From Perognathus longimembris pacificus (taxonomy: Eukaryota; Chordata; Mammalia; Rodentia; Heteromyidae), in contig NC_063161.1 in NCBI RefSeq assembly GCF_023159225.1, forward strand, positions 71,700,767 to 71,764,766: a stretch of 64,000 bases of DNA. Direction: 5' to 3'. A model generated the notes under the pieces. It saw only the letters and a program-made list of their open reading frames with translations. It was not told where the DNA came from and ran no database searches. Of the stretch, positions 12,408-22,145 are shown in pieces. How positions within the stretch are numbered: the first letter of the stretch is position 1; each line of letters opens with the position of its first letter. A program made the position numbers and the translations under genes.

Positions 12408-12455
12408 GATTTGCGCAAGCAGGTAGCACCGCTGCTGAAGAGCTTCCAAGGGGAG
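12408..12455 (+). CDS. CUX1: CUX1 coding exon (third by human numbering)
   Basis: 48 bp, phase 0-0, encoding DLRKQVAPLLKSFQGE. The acceptor is a long pyrimidine tract ending CTCGCTGCAG at 12407 and the donor is GAG|GTAAGC. CUX1 encodes two products from these exons. One is p200 CUX1/CDP, a nuclear repressor with three CUT repeats and a homeodomain, whose N-terminal coiled coil inhibits DNA binding. The other is CASP, a Golgi membrane coiled-coil protein. The residues match the human and mouse protein as I remember it with no differences. The exon is a multiple of three and flanked by phase 0, so skipping it would keep the frame. Identification rests on the joined peptide of all six exons, not this short one alone. 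Confidence 0.95.
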
Positions 12456-13392
12456 GTAAGCCGGGGCCCTATGCCCCTCACCGGGGTCATGCCAGACAGG
12501 TGCCCTGGACGGGGCAGTGCCCGGGCAGAGCCTTACTGCCGCATGTGCAGACCGGGCCGTCTGGCAGACAGACACCATGCAGACTGCAGCCTGGAGCCCT
12601 GTATCAGGGCATCACCTGTGCCCAGCCGGCCGCGGGGAACAGGCCACAGAGACCCCGGAGCTTTGTGAGGTGCTGCATGTCTCCTCAAGCTGAGGCTGAC
12701 CTTAAGGGGGTGAGCCTGGGTCCTACAACACACATTTTCCAGTGGAACTTTCCAGAGGGCTATTAGCAGATGGACTGTGGGCCTGGGCAGCCAGGCCCCC
12801 CCAGCGGGAAGAACATGAGGCCGGCACAGTGCTCAGCAAGGTCACTGGGGCCCCCATGTGGACACCCACTCCCTCCCGGCCCTGTGTGGGCATCGGAAGA
12901 TTCCGGAAAGCCAGGGTCAGGGGTCTGTGGTAGATGCGGAGGGCTGCTGCAAACATCTGGCAGCAGCCCTGAACTTTCTTCTTGGGGAAGCCTGTTGGTC
13001 CTTACTGTCACATCGCGCTGTCGTGGTGGGCCAGCGGCCTGGTGCTGGAGTTGCCGGGAGTGGCCAGAGATGCATCCAGGCCTCCCAGCTGCCAAGTGTC
13101 AGGAATCAGCACAAATGCACATCTGTTAGGCCTCTGCTTACCGCTGCGTCCTCTTGTCTTGAGCTGCCTCACGGGTGGGCTGCGACCAGGCTGCTCATAC
13201 CCACACCCTCCGGCGAGGACCCCTCACATCTCATTCAGTAAAGCCCACCTGCACAGCACGGCTTTAGTGCCTGCTGGGCTAGGAGTGCCCTTGGGTCTGG
13301 GTCTGCAGACATCTGATACTTGGTAGCCTCTGAACTTCATCTTCCCAAATTGCTGTATTAAGTGAATACTCTTTGCTATGAAATTACACTTT

Positions 13393-13575
13393 TAGCCAGG
13401 TTCTGGCCAGATCCAGTAGGCTAAGGTCCACAGGATCAGAGTTCAAAGCCAGTTCAGGCAAAGTTGGAAGGACAACTTCTTCAGTTAACCAGCAAGGAAA
13501 AAAAAGAAAGGCAGGAGGCATGGCTCAAGGGGTAAAGCAGCAACCAAGCTAACAATAGAGGGGAGAAAGAACTCA
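13393..13575 (+). mobile_element. Decayed B1 + Geo-like SINE
   Basis: Weak resemblance in order: AGAGTTCAAAGCCAGTTCAGGC (B1 middle), TTCAGTTAACCAGCAAGG (linker) and GGCATGGCTCAAGGGGTAAAG (right-half A-box-like). The ends are lost. Confidence 0.45.
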
Positions 13576-14063
13576 GGCGTTTAGTGGAAGGGTGCAGTCC
13601 TACTTGTTTGGGAAGAGGAACTCAAGGACAAAGGTCACTATTTGAGTCTGGCCAAGGTGGGGGTGGTTTTCCTTCAAGCAAAACCAGAGGCTGCTCCCTG
13701 CCTGGGACAGGGCTGCAAAGCTGCTGGCTAGAGAGCCTCAGCCTGGGGCTCATGCTGGGCCTCTTCGTGGCTTTTGTTCCTCAGCTATTTCATTTCTTCT
13801 GCAAAGATACATCACTAGTGAAATGTCTCTGCCCCAGAACTCATCCCTCTCCTCCTTTCCACTCCCCTCCCCCCTTCCCTATGCCTTCAAACTTTTCCCC
13901 TCTCTCCTCATGCTGGGATCCACCCTCAGATTCTCCTACACGCTAGACAGAAACTTCCCAAGAGCCCATCTTGTGTTCCATCTTTATGGAAAGCATAGCT
14001 AGGCTTATTATACTCCAGGCCTATCTGGACAGACCTTATTAAAAAAAAAAACTAAAGCAAAAA

Positions 14064-14135
14064 GGGCTAGGGGGTGACTCAAGTAGTACCTGCCTAGCCA
14101 AGCACAAAGCCCCGGGTTCAAACCCCAGTACGACC
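14064..14135 (+). mobile_element. ID-like tRNA-derived SINE monomer
   Basis: A single tRNA-Ala-like unit reading GGGCTAGGGGGTGACTCAAG, with the B-box-like CCGGGTTCAAACCCCAGTAC. It is preceded by an A-rich linker (about 14040-14063) that suggests it was the right half of a B1-ID dimer. Confidence 0.7.
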
Positions 14136-14446
14136 AAAATAAAGGTCTCTCGTAATCCAACAATGATTTACCCAATCCCTTGAGTGAATCTCTGGCGTTC
14201 TCTCCCTTCTCATGGAAGGCTGGGGGGGGGCGGGGGTACTGGGTGTAAGAACAAGGGTGCCCCAATGCCCTCTCCGGTAATCAGAGGCAGTGAGAGACAG
14301 GACCTCTAGACCAGCAGCCACTTTAGAAAACTAGAAGGGATTAGAACAACAATGGGTGAATCATAAGTGCAAGAGAATAAATGAATGAGAAGGAAACTGT
14401 CCTGGAGATGAGCATGCTCAGTTGAGGTTTTATTTTCTTTTGTGTT

Positions 14447-14657
14447 TTGGTGGTGGTAACTAGGCTTAAACTTGGGTCTCAAGCTTGCCAGGAAAGCACT
14501 CTGCCACTTGAGCTACATGCCCAGTTGTTTTTCTATGAGTTTGTTTCTAAGCTATGAGTTCTACATTTCTCCCCAGATGGCCTTAGATCATAGTCCTCCT
14601 ACCCTTCACCTCCCAAGTGGCTGGGATTACAGGTGTGCGCCACTACATCTACCTGAG
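14447..14657 (-). mobile_element. B1-ID dimeric SINE (reverse)
   Basis: On the - strand: a B1-like start (GCGCACACCTGTAATCCCAG, CCACTTGGGAGG), a decayed middle and an ID-like part with GTAGCTCAAGTGGCAGAGTG. Confidence 0.7.
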
Positions 14658-15189
14658 ATGCCATTTCACATGCTTCTTCCTCACTTGACTCAGAACTGCT
14701 ATGGGAGTCAAGTGCGCCCCACGTTCAACCAGACTTGGTTTTCTTGTTGGTTTTCATTTGTTTGTAGGGATCTCTTATTTTGGTGGTGAGGATTGGACAC
14801 AAGGCCCCACCCTTCCCCACCAGCACTCCACCCCCGAGCCGCACCCCTTGGTTGTCTGCAAGGCCTGGCACACCTACCTGACAAACCACTTACTTGTCAG
14901 GAAAGATGGCCATCATAGTGCTAACACTCCAGCTGCCACAGAGTACCAAGGTAACGAAGGATTATAAGCAGTTTTATTCTCACTAATTTTAAAACTTAGA
15001 CAAAGTGTACTAACTTTCTAGAATCCCATCACTGTCCAAACTGCTTGGAGAAGAAGCAGAAAACGTGAAATCTCGCAGCCACCCCAGAACTGTTCCCACA
15101 GGTCCGGAGGCTTCTGGAAGAGATCTGTCCATCCTTCATGGAGCACAGAGTCCTCATCTTTCAAACTCCTTGAGAAAATAGAGGAAGAA

Positions 15190-15820
15190 AGAACAATTCT
15201 TAACTGATTTTATGAGGCCGGTGTAACCTCGATGCCAGCAATAGACGAGAACAGCACAGGAGGGAAATAAAAGTCAGTGTTATTTATGAATAGATGTGCA
15301 GGAGCCCTTACAAAGGGCTTGGCAAATCCACCCAGCTTGGTTTGGCCCCAGAGTTCTCCTTGAGCTCGCATAGAAAATGGTATTGATGCCAGCTCGTGCC
15401 ATGCGTGGATGAGAGGAGGACTGACAGGTCACTGGTTTTAGGAAAAGAATTTGATTAAATCCAGTCATAATAAAGTAGCACTGGCACACCGGGAGCAGAG
15501 GGACTCCTTTCCCATGGGGACGGTTGTTTATTAAACCCCACATCCGTCATCAGTCCTACTGGTGTTAACCAGGAGCAAGACAGGAATTCCCAGTGTTGCC
15601 GATTTTATTTAACTGGAAGTCGTAGCTGGCAGAGATGGCAGGAAAAAAAGAAATAAAGCATAAGTAGTATAACACTAGGAATAAAACTGTCATTTTTCAA
15701 GTGAGCTTCAATAGCATAACATGGCTGCCAGATATAAAATCAATATACAGAAGTAATTATATGTGTCTACTTCAGCAGTGAACCAAAAGTGTATTTTAAA
15801 AACAAAACAATACTACTGAA
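15190..15820 (+). mobile_element. Old LINE-1 ORF2 fragment
   Basis: Scattered matches to the LINE-1 reverse-transcriptase region occur in the correct order on the + strand: TTTTATGAGGCCGGTGTAAC, TTTGATTAAATCCAGTC, AGGAGCAAGACAGGAATTCC, TTTAACTGGAAGTCGTAGC and ATATAAAATCAATATACAG. Stops and indels are frequent, so this is an ancient dead copy lacking both ends. It abuts the SINE at 15821. Confidence 0.75.
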
Positions 15821-16080
15821 GGGCTGGTCCTAGTGACACACACCTGTAATCCCAGCTAGTCAGGAGGCAGCGATGGGATGATGACTGTCCCAGCCAGTCT
15901 TAGCAAAAGTTAGCCGGACCCTGTCTCAGAAATCAGCCAAGCATGTGGTGCTTGGCTTGGGAGATAGAGGAGGAAGGATCCTGGTTCAAGGCTGACCCAG
16001 ACAACAGCATGAAAGCCAAAGGCCTAGGGGTTGCCTATCAGACAGGAGTTCAATCTCAGTGCCGCCACCACAAAAAAAGA
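15821..16080 (+). mobile_element. Compound B1-B1-ID SINE
   Basis: A B1 start (ACACACCTGTAATCCCAGCT) runs to CCTGTCTCAGAAATC. A second B1-like 5' part (GCCAAGCATGTGGTGCTTGG, GAGGAAGGATCCTGGTTCAAG) follows, then an ID-like unit ending CAGGAGTTCAATCTCAGTGC and an A-tail. Either this is a three-module element or a SINE inserted in a SINE. Confidence 0.6.
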
Positions 16081-16753
16081 ATACCTAGAAATATACAGAC
16101 CGCTACACTAGGACTTGCAGGGGAGAATGAGGCGCTCTCTGCAAGCTTCCTAGAGACCTACATGGGACCCACCCTGTGTGGGGTAGAAATCCCACTGCTG
16201 CCTCCACATTGCCGTGTTCCCTGCGGTGCCAGTCCAGATCCCCCTGGGGTCCCAAGAGCACGTGGGAGCAGAGCCGACCAACCTGCACCATTTCCTCAGT
16301 TTCCCCTGCCTCCGGAGCCTAGAGACAAGATCTGCGATGCCCCTGTGACAGGCGCAGGGGGGAGAAATGGAGGAGCCATGTTGTTTGGGGCATGTGCACA
16401 GCCAGACCCTAGGGAGAGGAGAAGGACGAGTAGGACCTGGAGGGGTACTTTGCAAAGTCAGGAGCTGTTCTCGGCTGCCCATGTGTGGGGATTTGCTCTT
16501 TGTTCCCTGTGTAGGAGCTGCCAGGGTCTGCCAGCCTCCTGGACACCCGTGCTCTTTGCCTGGCCTGGCATGGGCCAGCCGTGGGCAGGTATCCAGGGCT
16601 GGGAGAGGTGGAGGCAGCATCTTCATGAGGAGAAGGCTACCCAGAGCCCCAGTGTCTGTGATGGTAGCCCTGGGCCCTCACCCTGGCTCGCCCAAGGTGG
16701 AATGCCAGGCATGATGCCTTTGCTACGTCACAGCCTTGCCAGCTTGTGGGGTT

Positions 16754-16764
16754 GGGGGGGGGGG
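16754..16764. repeat. Poly-G run of 11
   Basis: Eleven G at the 5' edge (+ strand) of the SINE that was later split by a LINE-1. Confidence 0.95.
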
Positions 16765-16805
16765 TGACTGCAGCTTGAACTCAGGGCCTGAGTGCTGTCC
16801 TTTAG
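16765..16805 (-). mobile_element. Split B1 + Geo-like SINE, part 1 (right-half end)
   Basis: The + strand reads CAGCTTGAACTCAGGGCCTG AGTGCTGTCCTTTAG, which is the terminal part of the Geo-like right half in reverse. The remainder resumes at 18425 after the LINE-1 insertion. The 10-bp sequence TGTCCTTTAG (16796-16805) is repeated at 18415-18424. Confidence 0.85.
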
Positions 16806-18414
16806 GGTAGCTTTTTAATTTTTTTTGTAATTAAACTTTGTTGACAAGGTGTTGTGCAAAAGGGGCACAGTTACATAATAAGGCAGTGAGTACATTTCTT
16901 GTGATATCTTACACCCTCATTTTTCTTTCCCTTCCCTAGATTAGGTAGGCATATATACAATACACAGTGTACCAAAATCCTATACAGTAACCACGTAGGG
17001 TACGCCATAGGAAACTCACCTAGAATATTAAACGTAACGACAACAATAGAATCCTCCTGTGTCCTTCTCTTGAAGTTCTTTTTGCTTATCTTCATCTCAT
17101 ATGATCATGTGTACATAGCTGTTGAGCTATTGTGATCCACTGATAGTTCTATTCTAGACCTTTTTATGTTTAGTAGTTGTTTGGTTTTAGATACATAATG
17201 TAAGGTCGCTGACCCAAACCTGTGGAAATACCACTTGAAAAGAAGATTTTTGTTTTGCAGACCTGGTCTCTACTGACCCCCCACCCCCCCAACAGTCATA
17301 TATCCAGGAAACCATGCCCCTTTGTTCTCTGTGTTCTAGGCTTGTCTCGCTCAACATTATTTGTTCAAGTTCTGACCATTTCCCTGCGAATACCAATATT
17401 TCACCATTTCTAATCGCTATGTAGTATTCCATTGTGTACAAGGTACCACATTTTTTGTATCCATTTATCTGTAGTGGGGCATCTGGGTTGTTTCCATATT
17501 TTGGCTATTGTGAATTGTGCAGTGATAAACATGGATGTGCAGGTGTCTTTATGATATCCTGAGATCTGTTGTTCAGGATATATGCCTAGGAGTGGTATGG
17601 CTGGGTCATAGGGTATGTCTATGCTGAGCTTTTTGAGGAACCTCCATACTGTTCTCCAAAGTGGTTGTACTAATTTGCACTCCCACCAACAATGGAGAAG
17701 GGTTCCTCTTTCCCCGCACCCCCTCCAGCATTTGTTGTTGCCTGAGTTCAGAGTATAGGTCGTTCTAACTGGAGTGAGGTGGTATCTCAGGGTTGTTTTT
17801 ATTTGCATTTCCTTTACTGCCAGGGATGTTGAACATTTCCTCATATGTTTCTTTGCCATTTTTATCTCTTCTCCTGTGAAGTCTCTCTTTAGCTCCTTTG
17901 CCCATTTCATAATTGGTTTACTGGGTTTGGAGGGGAGTCGTTTTTTGAGTTCTTCGTAGATGACAGATATTAGGCCTTTGTCTGTTGCTGTGTTGGTGAA
18001 GATCCTTTCCCATATGGTTAGCTGTTTGGTGGCTATGTCTTTAGCTGTGCAGAAACTTTTTAATTTGTAGTAGTCCCATTTGTCGAGTGTCTCCCCTATC
18101 TGTTGTGCCCCTGGAACTATATTCAGGAAGTTTCTACCTGTGCCTGTAAATTCTAGCGTCTCTCCTACTCTGTCCTTCAGTAATTTCAAGGATTCAGGTC
18201 TGATGTTGAGGTCCTTAATCCATTTTGAGTTGATCTTGGTGCATGGTGATAGGCTATGGTCTACTTTGAGTTTTCTACATGTGGCTGCCCAGTTTTCCCA
18301 GCACCAGTAGTTGAAGAGACTATGTTTTTCCCATTGAATGTCTTTAGCTCCTTTGTCAAATATCAGCTGACTGTAAGAATGCGGCTTTATTTCTGGGTCC
18401 TCTATTCTATTCCA
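16806..18414 (-). mobile_element. LINE-1, 5'-truncated, 3' part of ORF2 plus 3' UTR
   Basis: Read on the - strand, the frame is open from the 5' truncation near 18414 down to 17410. It covers the C-terminal part of ORF2 (endonuclease/reverse-transcriptase protein). The LINE-1 cysteine motif is intact in CX3CX7HX4C form, inside [20 protein letters not shown] single one-base frameshift near 17440 moves the end (YTMEYYIAIRNGE) into another frame, terminating near 17190-17240. A 3' UTR of about 400 bp and a short A-rich tail (+ strand T-run at 16817-16832) follow. The flanking 10-bp duplication TGTCCTTTAG at 16796-16805 and 18415-18424 marks the target site. The left border could instead be 16817 if AGCTTTTT belongs to the target copy. 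The near-open frame suggests a fairly recent insertion. It cannot move itself, as most of ORF2 and all of ORF1 are missing. Confidence 0.95.
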
Positions 18415-18424
18415 TGTCCTTTAG

Positions 18425-18632
18425 CTTTTTCACTCAAAGCTGGCACTCTACCACTTGACCCACAGCTCCTCCTATGGCTTTTTGGTGGAGATAAGATACC
18501 AACTTTCCTGCCCAGGCAGCCTTTGAAGCACAATTCTCACTCAGACCTCGGCCACCTGAGTGAGAATTGTGCTTCAAAGGCTGCCTGGGCAGGAAAGTTG
18601 GTATCTGGGACTGCAGGTGTAAGCCAGGGAGC
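18425..18632 (-). mobile_element. Split B1 + Geo-like SINE, part 2, carrying a palindromic insertion
   Basis: This is the continuation of the SINE at 16765-16805: CTTTTTCACTCAAAGCTGGC, CTCTACCACTTGACCCACAG, then the linker and the B1-like left half in reverse, ending GGACTGCAGGTGTAAGCC. Between the B1 middle and end it contains an inverted copy of its own preceding 50 bp (see 18495-18605), which no other copy in the window has. Confidence 0.85.
18495..18605. repeat. Perfect inverted repeat, 50-bp arms, 11-bp spacer
   Basis: The left arm 18495-18544 starts GATACCAACTTTCC and ends CTCACTCAG. The right arm 18556-18605 starts CTGAGTGAGAATTG and ends GTTGGTATC. They are exact reverse complements over 50 bp, with the spacer ACCTCGGCCAC. 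The arms lie within the SINE. The normal SINE has CTGAG at the point where the inverted copy begins, so a template switch primed by CTGAG/CTCAG microhomology is the simplest origin. Confidence 0.97.
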
Positions 18633-19639
18633 TGGGGGCTATGGGGCCTGGCCACTCCCATCTTTGGTGAGGCAGGTGATGAACAGATTGAAACTCTGTT
18701 CACCAACAATATTCACCTGTGGCCGTGGCAGGTGTGGTGGTGGAGATGAGCTGGCTGAGATGGTGGCTTTCTCCCATGCTGTCCTGGGAGGCCCAGGTGT
18801 GAGGGGACCGGCGTGCTCAGGGTTGGGGAGGGAGAGAGAGGCAGATGGGATGAGCAGCCCCAAGTTGAGGGACAGGATCACCGGGCCTCAGGGCCAGCAC
18901 AGCCCCCCCAGCCAGGCCACTGGCCGGAGCTCCCATGCAGAAGTCAGCACAGAAGCTGAGAGACCTTCAGGAGCACTGAGGCCACAGAGGCAGCGAGGCC
19001 TTGGGGAGCACTGAGGCCAGGGAGGGTTCTGCAGGCCCTGCCTGGTGTCCAGCAGGTCACCCATGGGTCTGTGACAAGGGACTGAGAGCTCCCACGGCAT
19101 CCCACAGCCCAGATCACCCGAGCCATGATGGATGTGAGTGATCACATCCAAAGGCCACTTCTAAATAAAGCCAGGGTATCGGGGGCTGTATTCCGAGTAG
19201 CGTTTCATAGGGAGACACAGGCGCTGGGGTAGGGTAGTCAGGCTGTGTCCTTTACCTTCCTGTGTGACCTTGGGACCCTCCTCCTCTCCTTCCTCTTCCC
19301 CTCCCCCTTCCCTGCGTGGGTCATCCAGGACATGAGGGCCCCTACATCTGAACCTGCCACACAGAAACGGGGATCTCCTCAGGCAGGGGTAGCGGCGAGG
19401 GCCCACCTCCCCTGCTCCCCACTGCTGTTTTGTCCCCAGGCTTCTTCAAAGCCCACCCAAAGCCTGTTGTGAATGCAGACAGGCCCAGGGCCATCTGCGC
19501 AGGACCTGCCTGTTTACCATGCTTCACTAACTGCAGGAAGCACTACAGAACCCCTCTGTGCTGGACTGCTCTACAAGTACAGTTCTGGGACTCATCATTT
19601 GAGCCACGCCTCCAGTCCTTTTAGGTTTTTTGGTTTGTT

Positions 19640-19746
19640 TTTTAAGATAGGGCTTGGAACCTTTGCCCAGTATGACCTCACACTCTTAATCCTTCTGCCT
19701 GTGTCTCTAGAGCTGGGACTGCAGATATATGCCACAATACCCAGCC
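19640..19746 (-). mobile_element. B1-like SINE fragment (reverse)
   Basis: On the - strand: GGCTGGGTATTGTGGCATAT, then AGTCCCAGCTCTAGAGACAC, ending in a short A-rich tail (TTTTTTAAGATAGGGCTTGG on +). It is moderately decayed. Confidence 0.6.
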
Positions 19747-20619
19747 ATGATTTGAGTTTAAAGTTCATATCACCTGACCATCTCTTCCTGCCTCCACCTC
19801 CAGTGCTGCCATCCTGTGCCCTGCCCATCTCCGGAGGCCACCACTGAAAATCCCCACGGCATCGCTCCATGCTTCCCAAGCTCCCCCCACCCCCACCCCC
19901 CACCCCCGTTTACTGAGGTGAAGTTGACAAACACAAGTTGTGTTTCCTGCCTGTAGCATGATGTTCTGCTCCACACACTGCATGAGACAGTCCCTCCCGT
20001 CAGGCTGTTGTCAGCACGCCTGCCTTGGTGGGCGTGGTGAGAGCATGCAGATATGTGCGTGTGGGGTGTCATCATTGCCTGTTCCACCATGCTGGTCCAG
20101 GAGTCCCAAAGTGTACCCTGCTTTCCTAATGAACCTTATGCCCCGGTGCTGGCACTCCCATTCTGCTCCATTTCTCCAGGGTCAGCCTTCGCAGGGTACC
20201 AGTGTTTGTCTCTGTACTGGGCTGTAGGGAAATGTGGCTGTGCAGGTTTCTCCTCCTGACCCCACGGCCTTTCCCACCAGGGGGATTAGTGGATCGGTGG
20301 CCCTGTTCTGCGTCTCTGATGGCGGCTGTGCCGGGTGCTCACGGACCTGGTAGTCATGTGCTCTCTTCTTTTGGAGCACATTTGTTCAACTCCTTTGCCC
20401 AGTTTTCAATCCAGTTGTTTTCCTGACACTGACCTGTTGAGTTTCAAAGTTTCTGTGAGCGCCCGTAACATCCTTCTCAGTCACCTTCGCCCTCTGAAGC
20501 CACCGCGTGCGGGCTTCCTTACCTCTGCCTTGTCTGGCAACTAAATACTTACTAGTGAGTGTTGTCTATAGCTTACACTATGTTCTAAAACCCACCAGAA
20601 AAAAAATAAGGACCATTCA

Positions 20620-20804
20620 GCAGGGCGTGGTAGCAAGGGTAGGAGGCCTGAGATGCTGAGGTAACCCAGGCAACTGATCAAGATCCTGTCTCAAAAAACA
20701 AGTCAGAGGTGATGGCGAATACCTTCCTCCTAACTTCCTGGGAAGCAGGGATGGGAGGATCAACGTTCCAGGCCAGCCTAGGCAAATAAGGACGATCAAC
20801 AAAA
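20620..20804 (+). mobile_element. Two decayed B1-like units in tandem
   Basis: The first unit runs from GCAGGGCGTGGTAGCAAGGG to CCTGTCTCAAAAAAC. The second runs from GGTGATGGCGAATACC through GGGAGGATCAACGTTCCAGG CCAGCCTAGGCAAATAAGG. The young SINE at 20816 inserted just after. Confidence 0.6.
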
Positions 20805-20815
20805 AAGTTAGGAAG

Positions 20816-21030
20816 GGGGCTGGGGATATAGCCTAGTGGCAAGAGTGCCTGCCTCGGATACACGAGGCCCTAGGTTCGATTCCCCAGCACCACATATACA
20901 GAAAACGGCCAGAAGCAGCGCTGTGGCTCAAGTGGCAGAGTGCTAGCCTTGAGCGGGAAGAAGCCAGGGACAGTGCTTAGGCCCTGAGTCCAAGGCCCAG
21001 GACTGGCCAAAAAAAAAAAAAAAAAAAAAA
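20816..21030 (+). mobile_element. Young IDL-Geo-type SINE with target-site duplication
   Basis: A complete dimer with an ID/tRNA-Ala-like left part (AGCCTAGTGGCAAGAGTGCC; GGTTCGATTCCCCAGC), a right part (GCGCTGTGGCTCAAGTGGCA ... GACTGGCC) and an A-tail of about 22. The direct repeats AAGTTAGGAAG at 20805-20815 and 21031-21041 flank it. It differs from the copy at 55279 at only about four positions by eye. Confidence 0.95.
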
Positions 21031-21043
21031 AAGTTAGGAAGAT

Positions 21044-21073
21044 CACACACACACACACATACACACACACACA
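21044..21073. repeat. (CA)n microsatellite
   Basis: A CA run of about 30 bp with one TA interruption, directly 3' of the young SINE and its duplicated target. Confidence 0.95.
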
Positions 21074-21659
21074 ATGTTCAAGAGAATATGTACTCACTAC
21101 CTGACTGGTGGGATTGTAATCCCTCTGTATATAACCTTTATAACCACAAGAAAGTATATTTAAAAAAAAAAAAAAGAAGAAGAACTGGGGTGGGGAGGGA
21201 GGAGGTGGTGCCTACCTAGTATATGTAAGACCCCAGAAGAGCCTATTCCCTGGCCAGGATGTCAGTGCCCACCTGTTGAGGCCCTGTCTCCCTACTGGGC
21301 CAGCAGGCCAGCCACTGGGCTCCTGAGCAGCCGGAGCTGGCGGGGACCTGGCGGCCTGGGCGGTGCCCATGGTGGCAGTGGTGGTCCTGGTGGTGACGGC
21401 TTCGGCGATCGGGAGGGAAGGCCCGGGGTTGGCTGGTGCAGGCGCTGGCTGCAGGTTGGCGGGGGTTGATGTCTCAATTAGGGGCGCGGCAGGAGCTGTG
21501 CGGGCGCAGGCCAGCTCTGTAATTGGAAGCACATTTTCTCCCCCGAAGCTGCAGCTGGCTTGGTTCTGCTCATGCAGAAAAGGATATAACCTTGCATAAC
21601 ATCGGAAATGAACGGTTGAGAGAGAAGCCAAATTCAATTTCAGTCAGATACGTCGAGGC

Positions 21660-21830
21660 CCAGCCAGTGATGTATGGGAGCCGGGGCAGCAGCAGCGTGT
21701 GTGCAAAGGCGCGCACTCAGCAGTCCATTCATCACGGCCGGCCGCCCGGCGCGGCCTCCCTGCGCCAGCCGGCCCGGCGCGCTCACGCGCTCCTCTTCGG
21801 GCCTGGACATCAGCCAAGCCCTCCAGAAGT
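21660..21830. promoter_or_regulatory. Compact CpG-rich cluster, candidate intronic promoter or enhancer
   Basis: By hand count about 17 CpG dinucleotides fall between 21690 and 21802, with dense CGGCC/GGCGCG text, while surrounding intron is CpG-poor. It is immediately followed by the AT-rich unique block at 21830-22145. No repeat resembles it. An alternative first exon or a CpG-rich enhancer are both possible; I found no initiator or exon I could defend. Confidence 0.35.
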
Positions 21831-22145
21831 TAACCTCTTAAAGACCCGGAGCTGCTTTCTGTTGAATAAATGTAATTTTGTGGTCAGAAATAAATGCTCC
21901 TGTGATGTAGCTGGAGCTCTGGAAGCAACTGCGAGCCGACGCTGCTGCAAAATTGCTTTGCGCGGGGGAAGTCAAGAGCCAGACATCAGAATTTCTCGTG
22001 CTCTGCAAATTGATTTCGGCCCAGAGCTCTGCAGCTATTCAATAAAAGTCCTATTAAACCATTGTATGTAATGAACAATCCAGAGCAAATCTAATATTTT
22101 CAGTGGGTAATTATTTTTAACATCCTCTGGGTCGCCGTCAGTGGA
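21830..22145. promoter_or_regulatory. Unique AT-rich block, candidate regulatory element
   Basis: A repeat-free block with TTGAATAAATGTAATTTTGT, TGCTGCAAAATTGC, CTCTGCAAATTGATTTC (octamer-like ATGCAAAT relative), a CTATTCAATAAAAGTCC run and GTAATTATTTTTAAC. The sharp contrast with GC-rich flanks and lack of repeats fits a conserved non-coding element; conservation itself is untested. Confidence 0.35.

Noticed and set aside
15943..16767. 274-codon + strand frame as a gene
   Set aside because: It begins in a SINE, runs through GC-rich unique intron and ends in a second SINE. No domain, no splice context, and other frames are open too.
17410..18189. 259-codon open frame on the - strand as a host gene
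   Set aside because: It is the C-terminal part of LINE-1 ORF2, including its cysteine motif. It is continuous with a 5' truncation, 3' UTR and target-site duplication, so it belongs to the mobile element.
18495..18605. Palindrome as a known microRNA gene
   Set aside because: The arms are a recent inverted copy of SINE sequence and match no microRNA I know. Long perfect pairing is also unlike a typical precursor. Small-RNA data would be needed.
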